Program-made: the position numbers and the translations under genes
Source of the DNA: Wolfiporia cocos
Lineage: Eukaryota; Basidiomycota; Agaricomycetes; Polyporales; Phaeolaceae
Direction: 5' to 3'
NCBI GenBank assembly: GCA_029448655.1
Contig: JACCLO010000010.1
Span: 744,001-808,000, forward strand
Length of the DNA stretch: 64,000 nucleotides
The notes under the pieces: generated by a model
The model's database searches: none
What the model saw: only the letters and a program-made list of their open reading frames with translations
What the model was told of the DNA's origin: nothing
Shown here: positions 29,157-39,309 of the stretch, in pieces
Numbering within the stretch: position 1 is the first letter of the stretch
How the letters are laid out: every line of letters starts with the position of its first letter

Positions 29157-30442
29157 CATACGTACTTGGTTTTATGTTTAAATTAGTTATTCATGGTTTA
29201 CAATCTTGGAGTTGAAGTGCTATTCTATGCTTACTTTTGGGACTAGTCCAGGACTGGTCCAGACCGGTCCCAACTAGTCCTGTGTAAATTGACAACTCAT
29301 TGGGACCAGGACCAGGACCGCATTAGGACCAGAACTGGACCGGGCTGTTGAATCGGTCCTGATCAGTCTGATCCTGGTCCTGTCCTTGGTCTTTAGCAGA
29401 CGGGACTGGACCTTGCAACGCTACCCAAAATGACTTTAGTGTCCCCCACATAAGTGTGATCGATGCTGGTATTACAATAACACATCTGCTATATCCAGCA
29501 AATTAAGTTTGACAGTTTCATGGACCATCATAAAAATGGTGTGTCAGTGCTATTGCACTCTTCTCTTGACCATGAAGATCCCACTATCAGAGTGTACTGC
29601 ATCTCCCATAAGCCCCCTGAGAGGATTTTTTGAGTGATTGCAATAAATGGTGGGATATTCTCAGTATGAGCAGTACTTCAGTACATGATATGTCTACTTT
29701 CATTATCACATTTTCCAGCGATGGTTTGATACATGTTCACGTGTTGCAAATAACTGGCTGCCTTCAACCACACATGCCCATGTTTCAGTGGCCAAGGGTG
29801 ATAAATTGATGAGATATGTGCTATTTCGAAGCCTGTCCATATAACTGGCACCTCCCTTCTACAGCTCTCTGCTTATTCAATTTAAGGTCATGCCATCCTA
29901 CAGCCAAACCCTACTTCCCACCATCCATTGATGGTGTTTGTGAGTAGTTGGATTGCAATGAATGTGTAAGGCATGTACATGTTCTCCAGAACTTATATCA
30001 TCCATGTCGAAATTCAGGTCATGCTGTGGCCATGCCTTATTGACTGCCAGGGACCGTGCTCAGGTATGGTGGGTTTAAGTTTGCAAACACATGCTGGTAT
30101 GTACATCCTGCACTGCACTTGCTTATATACTGCTGCACCCCTATTCATTCCAGGTGCCCTGTCATATGACTTCCGGCCCTGCCATACCTGAATTCCGGTA
30201 TGTGTGTTCACCTGCCTGATTGCTCCCATATGGTGGTGATGAGATTGCACCATGTGCCACATCTGGTGCATGTGCACTTCCAACATGTTCACAGTCTCTG
30301 AGACTGCTGCCAATCTCTTTTGTACATGTAGTGGATGAGACCTGTATTGTAAATCCTGTATATCAGACAAATATATTTAATATGCCAAGCTGCACAAGCC
30401 ATGAAAATAAGATGCAATATACCACAATGTGGGCAGCATATT
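29157..30442. other. Non-coding AT-rich region with a GGACC-rich repeat
   Basis: 29240-29412 is dense in GGACC/GGTCC and ACTAGTCC words in both orientations and resembles in design, not in sequence, the GGCCCGGC element at 15114. The rest shows no gene; ORFs are short and motif-free. Confidence 0.45.
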
Positions 30443-30844
30443 TGACACAAACTTGCCTAGCGTCTAATGCCGGTAATGTGGCATCTACTTGAGGTAAGCC
30501 GTACAGCCCAACAATGCATAGTAGAGAGGTCGGACGCAGACTAGCATGCATAGATCAAGTAAGGGGGACTAGCCCCTGAAGTCGAGAATATCTAGCATGA
30601 GGTTGTAAGACCTCATGCCTCTAGCTTTATATACATGTGTGGTGCACAGCAGGTCTCTTAATGACTACTCTAACGTAATGGTCTGTGCACTACAGGTAAC
30701 GTGAGGGGTCATGTGCTATGCTTACATAAGCTAAAGGATTACCGTTGAGTTTCACGAGAATGTATGCAAGTAAAACCCCATGTAAATGTAACTAACATGT
30801 CATGTGCCTGGCGGCACACCCATGTTGCAGAATAATCTGTGACA
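30443..30844 (-). repeat. Solo LTR with perfect TSD (402 bp, minus)
   Basis: On the minus strand it starts TGTCACAGATTATT, has a TATATAAAG box and ends GTTTGTGTCA. The flanks are ATATT on both sides (30438-30442, 30845-30849). The internal promoter part resembles the broken LTR at 55780-56180. Confidence 0.88.
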
Positions 30845-30849
30845 ATATT

Positions 30850-31971
30850 GCAGGCCATCACTAATGCCCAGTGAAAGTACCTCGTATCAGATCCTATCAG
30901 TAGCTACCTGATATGATCTGATACTCTCTTCATAGAATTCGCTATTTTTCTAGGCACCCGGTAGTATACTAGAAGCCACTGTAACGTACCGCAAGCTAGT
31001 AGGATAGCATTCCAATATACTACTAATTACCAGAAAATACCCGACGGCCCTGTCTGAAAATGTAGTGACTATCCCAAGATACTCGGAACATACCAATATG
31101 CAGGACACACTCAATCAGAGCATACTCATCCATATCAGACCTCACTTTTTAATTGCTTTAATCTATCAACAGCTACCAGAAAATACCAAAATCCACTGAA
31201 TCCCATCTTATGAGTCTTTGTGAAAGCATCTGCATCCACATTTTGCACCGTACCAGAAAATATATGAACCTATCCTCAGAGCACTTGAGCATGTTGAAGA
31301 GAATTTGCAAAACGACCAGGGTGATCCTATGCGTATATCAGGATCTACTTGAGTTCATCACTCTGAAAGTATGTGACTCACTCGAAAAAATGGTGCACAT
31401 ATGTTGGAAGTCAACGTGCTCGGTGCGTGATGGTGCGATCGGAGTCGCGCATTGATCGGAGTCAATAGTGTGCCAAGGCGGGCATGGCAGGAGTTGGGGG
31501 CCTGAATTCTTGACGTTCCATGCATTTTGGAGGGGGAGTGGGTGAGGTGACTGTGAAGTTGAGCTTGCCTCCTACGGAAGTGCGAGCACATGCCCAAACG
31601 TGCCTCGCCAAGCAGGCGGCAAAGCAGATAAAGAAGAAGCATCATCTTGGGGCACATTCAAGAATGGGGGATGTACGCACCTCTGCAGTCTGTATCTACA
31701 GACAGAAATTATCAGAGACAAGCACTGGGCATGCATATACTCACTGAACCTTGTTTCCTTTGCCATGGTCTGCATGAAGAAACCAGTCTCCTATATGATC
31801 ACCTTACCAGAGCTGCATACACCTTGGGAGATGGTGGAAGTATGAGGTAGAGATAAGAAAAATAGATGGACGACTCGAGACAGGAGTACTTGTACTACTC
31901 CTGTCTTATGATGCAATTGAGTGACCAACTCACGTGAGTGCTTGGACTTGCTGCTTGCAATGAGGTCGAAG
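30850..31971. other. Non-coding region between repeats
   Basis: No gene was supported. 31400-31503 is related in inverse orientation to 34727-34829 (shared blocks GATGGTGCGATC and GGAGTCAATAGTG), an unnamed dispersed repeat. Confidence 0.45.
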
Positions 31972-32244
31972 TCCAAATTGCTGCCCACAAAACACTTTTT
32001 GACTTGATGTTGAGTTTTGTGACTGGACGTCTGCTCGAAATGCTCAGATGCAACTCGAGTATATTTTTAATATATTAACTAGTATGTATGGGTATGACAA
32101 AAGTCTTGGCATCGGTGATCTGACCACCCAGACTCTTGGCATTTAGCTTTCAGTAGCTTCTGGTATAAATGGTTATCTCAATATATTTTTTGATATTCAC
32201 TAGTATTTACTGATACACTAAGGATATGACGGCTTTTCACTGGG
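31972..32244 (-). repeat. Right arm of the long spaced inverted repeat
   Basis: Inverse copy of 27231-27488, ending CTTTTCACTG. No matching TSD was found outside the arms. Confidence 0.7.
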
Positions 32245-32412
32245 GCTAATGTGCTACCCCCATATTGGCCCCAGTTTCAAATGGTTGTCAATGTACATTT
32301 CTACATTTTGTGAGGGACACAATATGATGCCGTAAGTCATGGTTACTTGGCCATGTCAACTCATGTGGGTGTCACAACTTTTCTAGTGACACCTCACTAC
32401 TCATTTACACTG

Positions 32413-32423
32413 GGAGTCGAACC
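32413..32423 (-). other. Perfect pol III B-box (tRNA or SINE relic)
   Basis: GGTTCGACTCC on the minus strand, in a GAGGGTTCGACTCCC stem-loop like a tRNA T-arm. A weak A-box-like TAGCTGTG lies about 80 nt upstream. No cloverleaf could be folded by eye. A second B-box-like sequence occurs at about 35007 on the plus strand. Confidence 0.3.
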
Positions 32424-32672
32424 CTCGACCTCCTGGATACACCATCAGGTGACGTCTTACAACGTCACAACCCTCATACTAGTTGACACACAGCTAGCTC
32501 CCTACATTACATCATAGTATACATAAGTGTTCGAGATCCTGACTGGTAGGCGCGTGTGCACAGGCCACGTCGCTTTAGGGCAAGGGTAGTTACTTAGGAC
32601 TACAGCGCTACTGTGATGTATATAACCTTGAGAGTCTGAGGTGTTCTCCTCAGACTCATCATATTCAACATT

Positions 32673-34287
32673 TGTCACACGCCAATTTCAAGCTTCTAGG
32701 CACAGTACCTTTTCCGATCATCAAGAGCACCCTGTCACAGAATTCCCGGTGGGGGGTTCTGGCATCCCTCGCTATAGGTTCTATGGGCGCCGCTAGGTGC
32801 GCGCGCGCCTCTCTAGTCCTTAGCCACCTCCAGCGCTCCGTTCTATGCCATCTAGATCATCTGACCCACTAGTTTAGCGCTGTAGGATAGCGCGCGCCTT
32901 AGGTACATCACATATGGTCACAGTAGTTACATGTAGCGTCACTAGCACATGACCCATTAGATACGGCGCACAGGCCCTCTCTTTAGGGTAGGACTAGTTA
33001 GCTCATCGCTCATGTATATATTACGACGAGATGTGGGTTAATACCCCATCTATTAGATTCTCGACAATGGGATATCCCCTTACTCGCTAGCACCTGTGTG
33101 ACTCGCTGGCCCGGGGCCCTTATCTCCTCTTCCTTGTCTGTGAACCAGCGACGCTATGTCGGCGTACACTAGGGATGGCTCCGCCTCCCACGTAGCCTCT
33201 GCGCTCACCGCTAGCGCGTCGGTTTATGGCCCTGTGGGGCGTTGTAGGGATCCCCCTGAGCCCAGGGGTAGCACAGAGGCGAGTCTGTGTCACACCCCCG
33301 AGGCTGGGAACCCGATGCCCCCGCTAGATCCAAGCCCTACATACGTATCACTATGGGCACTAGCCAGCAGCATCACCAGCCCCGCCTAAGAACCCTAGTC
33401 CCAGACCACACGTCCAGTCCAACATAAAGCCACCAACAGTCACGTGACCCCGACCAACCACAATGAGCCCAGTAGCACCTAACCAAGCCAACCCCTCACT
33501 ACCTGGATCACACCTCATCAGGTCACGACCATCCAGACTCATGGCTAGGACCCTGTCCACCTGACCAACCAAACCCTATGCCTCCCGTCTCCACGAACCA
33601 CTGCCATTACTGGCTATCCGGTCATTACCGACCAAGGACTCACGCCATTACTGGCACGGACTATGTACTATACGGACTAAGGCCCATGGGAGGCCTTAAA
33701 CCCCAGCTACCCTAGTCTACGAGGAACACCAACCTCAGGGCAGCACCTGTATGACTGAGAACCATAGCAGTCACAGGACTTCACGTACCAATCGCAGCTG
33801 ATCATGCTTGATCACCATACGTCACACACGGCCCGTACTGGCCAGTCCACAGTCCCGGCAGACGTCATCCTTCAGTACCAGCACGTGGGAACATGGGCTG
33901 CCACGTGCCTTCCCCTCAGTACCAGTCCTTGGGAACCTGGACAGCAGATACCCCGATCATGGACATAGAACCCCACCATTACCGGCGAACCCTCGATCAA
34001 CGAGAACCACAGATTGGGCCTATCCTGCTACGTTGCCATAGACATCCAGCGCTCCCCTAGCCGTACCAGTGCTCATGCTCCGATTCCCTTACTGGCCATC
34101 AGGTAGCACATAGATTACCTCAGCGCCGATAACATGTACAAATAGTGTAGAAGTATATAAACGCCAGACAGTCTTGAGCAAACCTCAGACTTGTCTTGGC
34201 CTTTTGCACCTTAGATGCCCGGACCAGGAAGGCGCTTTCACGCAATCCCCCTTCCCCCGGTGTGTGTCTGAGGTTGTGCTTGTGTCA
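32673..34287 (+). repeat. Solo LTR with perfect TSD, itself carrying a nested LTR
   Basis: Starts TGTCACACGCCAATTTC and ends GTGCTTGTGTCA, similar to the ends of the C/E family. The flanks are ACATT on both sides (32668-32672 and 34288-34292). It contains a complete second LTR at 32733-33292; without it the length is about 1050 bp. A TATATAAA box lies near 34148. Confidence 0.85.
32733..33292 (+). repeat. Nested solo LTR with perfect TSD (560 bp)
   Basis: Starts TGTCACAGAATTCC and ends GTCTGTGTCA. The flanks are CACCC on both sides (32728-32732, 33293-33297). A TATATATT box lies near 33014. Confidence 0.88.
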
Positions 34288-34292
34288 ACATT

Positions 34293-35111
34293 GCCTTAGG
34301 GCACCATTACTCCATCTCTCGCTGTGTGTCTCTACATCCACTAGTCTGTTGCTGTAACTCGACAGTGTCTCGATGATGTCGACGCCTTTGGCTTTAAGCA
34401 CCATTGGCCACGTCTAGAGATCAGACTTAGGAGGAGGGCGTATGTGTTGAGGGATGACCCATAGAGTTTTGGGTCAGTGGGGTACAATATTATATGACCC
34501 CTGCACAAAAAAAAGCTCATCAACATGCAATAGAACCCTTCACCTCAGATGGCAAGTTGAAATTCACGGGAAGGTGCCCACTCGTGAGGCTACATGCTCC
34601 CTTTTGGACTCCAGGGACTTTGTCTGGATGAGTTACAAATGCACAGCATAGGTACGTACAATCCATCCCATTTTATACTAACGGTGACTCATCTACCCGT
34701 ACTGCCCCGATTACCAGCCCCCCGGCTCCCACCACGCCCACCATTTCCACCTTGGTGCACTATTGACTCCAATTGATGTGTGACTCTGATCGCACCATCG
34801 CGCGCCAAGCGCGTCGACTTCCAACATTACTATAATTTTATGGATTGCAATGCATTATATTCTAACTCACACTTTGCTGATGTGGAACCCCACTATCATG
34901 CAAATGTAATTACCTTTGACTAACAAGGAGAAGGTTGACTTGTTCCCCCAAAATTGAAGCCAGCTTCAACCAACAGATGCCCATACACACGTGATTAGCT
35001 TGATGACGACGGTTCGACTCCCACAGAGCGCATACATGGCATTTTATTATCGCCACATTTTGTAGTGTTCTTTGAGAAATGTTGCTGTGCCCATATCTTG
35101 TTTATTCAAAA
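34293..35111. other. Non-coding flank between solo LTR and element C
   Basis: No gene is supported. It includes the right partner of the 31400/34727 inverted repeat. The sequence before 32673 carries a TATATAACC box and may be part of another decayed LTR that continues after 34292. Confidence 0.4.
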
Positions 35112-35480
35112 TGTCACAAGCCGATTTCTTCTGCCTAGCTAGTGACTAGAGCCTGAAACCTTATATTATCTAAGCGCGCGCCTAAGCAGTCACGTGCAAG
35201 ACCCCGAACACCCTATCACGTGTTACCAACCCCCCGAACACTCTGCGCTGTGTACTTACACCCATTATAGGGTTTACCATAGTATCAGACTCTCAGCTTA
35301 CATAATAACTGTATAGTAGCCAAAGTACAAACAGTAGAATAGCATATATACTGGCCGACGAGCAGGGTAGCACCCCAGACTCGTCTTGGCCTTATACGCC
35401 TTGAGTAGCCTCAGACTAGGATTGCGCTGAAACGCGAGTCACAATCCCCTGAGTAGTTGCTTGAAGTGTTGCTTGTGTCA
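35112..35480 (+). repeat. 5' LTR of element C (369 bp)
   Basis: Starts TGTCACAAGCCGATTTC and ends GCTTGTGTCA, nearly the same as the 3' LTR of element E. TATA-like CATATATACTGG lies near 35342. The predicted RNA start AGACTCGTCTT (35377-35387) pairs with AAGACGAGTCT (35482-35492), directly after the LTR. Confidence 0.92.
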
Positions 35481-36248
35481 TAAGACGAGTCTCCCCCCCC
35501 ACTTAGTGGTTTTACCCTAAGCAACCCCGGCGCACTAGGGGCAAAGTGCACCTTTCTTTCGCTCTTGTTGAACTTCGGTTCTCCGAGCACGTGATTGGTT
35601 TCCATACCCGCCACATCCCAGGGTTAAGGGATTAGAGTTCTGGGGAACATTGCGGACAGCGTGTAGGGGACCTCTCCTACCGTTGCTTCAAAGCTACTGG
35701 ACCATCGTCGCGCAATACAGCGTAAAGGCCTTGGGTTAAAACCCCACCACAGTAACTGTGCACCCGACGCGTAATAATCAAAGGCGTTAAGGGGCCCTGT
35801 GGCAGTGTACTGAGGCACTGTACGTCTATTCACGGGCCTTACTGCCCCGACGATACGCGCATTACCGCGCCCCCGTTACTATACAACCCAGCGCGTAACC
35901 CGCGGCTGAAGAGGCAGGAAATCACCTAAGTACTGTACCGGCACTTGCCGCCATACGGTAGAATTTTTACACGCCCCATCACATAGGCGGATAGTTCCCG
36001 TGCCCCCAGTATCCCGAATTAGCTTCGGGGCTGGACGAGGTTTCGGAGGCTGCGTTTTCTCACCGGCTTTGGGAAGAAAACCCCTTAGCGTTTCTTGGCA
36101 CATCTCCGAAAAGAGGTGGACGCAGTTTGTAGTGGACAGAGACTTTCTAGTTACCACCCCGATAGCTCTTCGGAGGCGCCACAGTGGGCAGGTAGCGGTC
36201 TCAGTGGCGACTACACTTTTCCATACATACACATTCTCTCTACGTACA
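35481..36248 (+). other. Leader of element C
   Basis: Non-coding. Contains the self-complementary primer site, a C-run, and the CCAGGGTTAAGG motif at about 35618-35629 that recurs in the leaders of D-I. Confidence 0.8.
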
Positions 36249-36520
36249 ATGGCCGCCCAACCCCACGGCCTCGAATATTTCCATGAACCACGACCCCCGC
36301 AAAACCCGCTTGAAGCCCAAAACCCGGCAAACATCTCGCTCCCCGCCTCGATCGACCCGTTCCACCCAGGGCAGTGGGTGAATTACCAAATGCACGGCCT
36401 CCCTGACGACTTCGCGTTCCTATCGGTAGCAGACAGCATCCACGCCCCCTGACAAAACGTCGAAGTCGCCCCGGTCCACACCAAAACCACCGGGGAACAC
36501 CGCCCCGCTCACTCACTGGT
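36249..36520 (+). pseudogene. gag of element C, 5' piece
   Basis: The MAAQPHGLEY start corresponds to the E gag start. An in-frame TGA at 36450-36452 replaces an Arg codon present in E (CGA to TGA). Element D follows at codon 91, so only about 67 residues could be made. The frame resumes at 46525. Confidence 0.85.
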
Positions 36521-37219
36521 TGTCACAGATTTGGGACATGCCACTATTTTTCCCGTATTTTTACCTATTTATCTGGTATTTCTACGACCTTGTAGACATT
36601 TACGCTGCTAAGCGCCCGTCTACACGTACACGCAACCAAACAACACGTACACAACGCGGTATACGTCCACTTGTCATAACAACACGTACATAACACGCTT
36701 GTACGCGTCAATGACTCAGCGGACTAACCTCCGGTGTCACGCGCTTTACTCATATCCCGATACCGGGCTATGTCAGTACGATTGGATAAGCGGCCCGCTC
36801 GTTATCACATGCCAATGCCCTTATGATTACTCATATCCCGATGCCGGTATATAAGAATCACATGCATGGCTTACTAACGTAGCTACAGCCACTTCCACAA
36901 CATGGACCTACGGTCCAAACAAACGATCTTACTGGTGCGGCCATTACCGGCGCACATGGTCTACTGTAGCTTACGACTTAACCATATTAGTTATGTCTGC
37001 GCACAGACCACCTTCATGTTTGGCTCCCTTACCGGTAACCAAACAAAGCATGTATATAAGTAGGGCTATCACTGCGGATAAGCCTTAGATTTGTTCTCTG
37101 CATTCGCACAGTTACATAACATCTCTGCTTGCGCCCACTAGCCTCCTCACCAACCTCCAGCAACTCCTTCAAGTCGCTTATTAGGTTATAGTGTGAGTCC
37201 CACAGTCTAGTCTGTGTCA
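36521..37219 (+). repeat. 5' LTR of element D (699 bp)
   Basis: TGTCACAGATTTGGG to GTCTGTGTCA. Matches the 3' LTR base for base as read. Element F has a close relative at 47779-48477. Confidence 0.97.
37053..37097 (+). promoter_or_regulatory. Promoter and predicted RNA 5' end of element D
   Basis: A TATATAAG box (37053-37060) is followed, about 30 nt on, by AGATTTGTTCT (37087-37097). The latter is taken as the first bases of the transcript because it is exactly complementary to the sequence just after the LTR. Confidence 0.7.
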
Positions 37220-37232
37220 TAAGAACAAATCT
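37220..37232 (+). other. Self-complementary primer-binding site of element D
   Basis: TAAGAACAAATCT follows the LTR. AGAACAAATCT is the reverse complement of the predicted RNA start at 37087-37097. It lacks the TGG expected for a tRNA-primed site. This matches the self-priming mechanism known for Tf1 and sushi. Confidence 0.75.
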
Positions 37233-38264
37233 CCCCCCTACCCCTGCCCTTGCGCTTGCGCTTGGGTCTGGGTTTCTATCCTACAGGGGCTATTACTTGT
37301 TGCTGCGCACATCCCTTTCTGCCTGACAAGGCGATTGGGGTGATAGTTGAGATCTGGGGGATACATCGCCATCCTCGGCAGAGGATTGGCAACCAGGGAA
37401 GCCACACCGCCTTTTTAGGCAGGAGGCCTACCTAACCCGGACTCCAGGGTCAAGGAGACATGGTCCTCGCTGACAAGCTTGGACTATGCGCGGTTAAGAC
37501 CCGCCTGTGGAGAAAAGGGGACGGTCTGCCTGTGTGCGCCCAACCCCCTGTCATGGCAAGCGTTGTTCAGCGCCCCATCACTATCCATAGGGTCATCATT
37601 ATGATGGCATGGGAATTTTCCAAAGCCGCCTCCCAGGCGTAAGGGACCTGCTTTGAACCCGTTATGGGAAAAGCAGTGAGGGGGGTGACGTAAAAAATCA
37701 CCCTGCCATAGGTCACTCGCGGTAGCCAATAGCATAAGTCCTCCGGGCAGTTCGGCGTGCGAGCATGGGTCAAACGGATTTGGGGCCCCATTGGAAGAGG
37801 AGCGCGTAGCCCACTCCCTCGGGATGTGGAGCGCTGCTGTCTCGCGATCTTAGATCGACAGTGGTTTTTTAGCCCTGATGTGACACCCATGTGGCTACAG
37901 ACGGCAACCTCATTGTTGAAGCATGGACAGGCTAAGGGATGTAAAATCCCAGCCACTTTCCGGCATCGTCCCTCCGGGGCAGTGTCGTGTATCCGAATCC
38001 CAATCATCTGACCCAGGAACCGGCCTGGCAGTCAGCAACTCTACCCCTGGAGTCGGCGCCTCTGACCGTTAGGGTCATGCGAATATCCGCGCCATCTCGG
38101 CACAGGGTTTGCGCGCAACATAAGAGTAATTATGCCCCGTAGTACACCTTCTTTGCTCCTGAAAAGGAGTCCACTACCCTACCTTACATAATCCCTTCTA
38201 TTCCTGTTCTTGGACGTATCACTGGGAAACTTCGTTTCTCATGAAGGCTGCACTTTCTAGAATC
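37233..38264 (+). other. Leader of element D (about 1 kb)
   Basis: Non-coding. Carries CTGGGGGAT (near 37353) and CCAGGGTCAAGG (near 37444), motifs shared with other families. It is very similar to the leader of element F (48491-49472). An 84-codon ORF is present in both but differs mainly by amino-acid-changing substitutions, so it is probably not translated. Confidence 0.75.
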
Positions 38265-39164
38265 ATGCCCCGCGTTACTCGTCGCACCCGTGGCTCCTCC
38301 ACTGCCCCTTACGTCAAACCGGCAAAGCGGTCCCTTCTCAGCCGCATTGACACCGCCGACATCCCTCGGGCAGAGGACGTCACCTACACCCTTCCTGTAA
38401 AGGAAGACTACACCGGGAAGCTCCATCTTTGGGAGATTCCCGTCCACATGCCAAAGCATATTGCTGAGGCTGGGAAACCCGCTCCTCGACCTCCCAAGCC
38501 AGTTCCGCTCGCTAAGCGTATCTGGACAGAAGAAGAGAAGCTAGCCGCTTCCATTACCGCCATGGAGAACCTCATCGAACTCCGCGAACTCAACAAGCTC
38601 AAGCTCGCTCGCGATAAGCTGAATAAGCGAATCGCCGCCAAACAAGCCGCCAAGGAAACCAAGCAAGCAGCTTCTTCACTGGCCCTCCGTCTCTCCAGCC
38701 CGGCGGCCGGACCTTCTGTTCCGGCCAACCACAAGATTCTCGACCCTTCCCTCGTCTTCGGGAAGAAGAAGCCTCTCCAAGCATGCGACCAAGTTATTCC
38801 CATGCTAGAAGGCACTCTCACTCGTCTCACTCCTCTCGCCAACCATCCCCCTAATTACCCAGGCTTCCATATGGAAAACGACATGCGTTTCCATACTATG
38901 GTAGTAGAATTAGAGGACTTGGTGGATAACGTAAAGGATAGAGCGAGACGGGGAAGGATCACCAATAGAGATTGGAGAATTATGAAAAAGTACTGCAAAC
39001 AGCTCGGCAATATTTCCTTTTTGGATTGGCGTACGAACTTGGCTCGTATCGTAGCAGAATGCGTAGCGCTACAAATTACTTTTGCCTTCGGTGTAGCACC
39101 ACCTGACAAGGTGGCAGGGCCCTCAACTACTTCGGTAGAAGAGGATATACTCGCGATTGTATAG
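38265..39164 (+). CDS. ORF0 of element D, unrecognised Gypsy accessory protein (299 aa)
   Basis: Homologue of ORF0 in elements A and G. Basic N-terminus; W-E-I-P at about residues 62-65; a long Lys/Glu/Ala helix at about 95-140 (LRELNKLKLARDKLNKRIAA), likely coiled coil; helical C-terminal domain with RITNRDWRIMKKYCKQLGNI, which aligns with RIDNSQMRLLVKNCKIVGNF in A. An ATG eight codons upstream (38241) is in frame; I chose the second because all three homologues then begin Met-Pro. It precedes gag by 145 nt. A CTAAC branch-like site and a CACAAACAG acceptor-like site lie between them. No known domain was recognised. Confidence 0.8.
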   Translation: MPRVTRRTRGSSTAPYVKPAKRSLLSRIDTADIPRAEDVTYTLPVKEDYTGKLHLWEIPVHMPKHIAEAGKPAPRPPKPVPLAKRIWTEEEKLAASITAMENLIELRELNKLKLARDKLNKRIAAKQAAKETKQAASSLALRLSSPAAGPSVPANHKILDPSLVFGKKKPLQACDQVIPMLEGTLTRLTPLANHPPNYPGFHMENDMRFHTMVVELEDLVDNVKDRARRGRITNRDWRIMKKYCKQLGNISFLDWRTNLARIVAECVALQITFAFGVAPPDKVAGPSTTSVEEDILAIV

Positions 39165-39309
39165 TAGAAATACTATCATCTTTTAACTCTGAAATAGAGT
39201 GCGAGTGTGATCTATAACGAAAGTTGCAGCTTTCAAACCAAATCCCTTCTTAAGAATCTAAGACAATGAGTAACCGGAAACTAACATTCGTCACAAACAG
39301 ATTCACAAA

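Noticed and set aside
33156..33389. 77-codon ORF between LTRs
   Set aside because: It spans the boundary between the nested and outer LTRs, so it cannot be an old gene.
33288..34287. LTR starting TGTCACACCC at 33288
   Set aside because: Matching TSDs show that 33292 is the end of an inner LTR (CACCC) and that the outer LTR starts at 32673 (ACATT).
37757..38011. 84-codon ORF in the leader of D, also present in F (49013-49267)
   Set aside because: Differences between the two copies in the first third are mostly amino-acid changing, while the rest is simply identical DNA. There is no sign of protein-level constraint.
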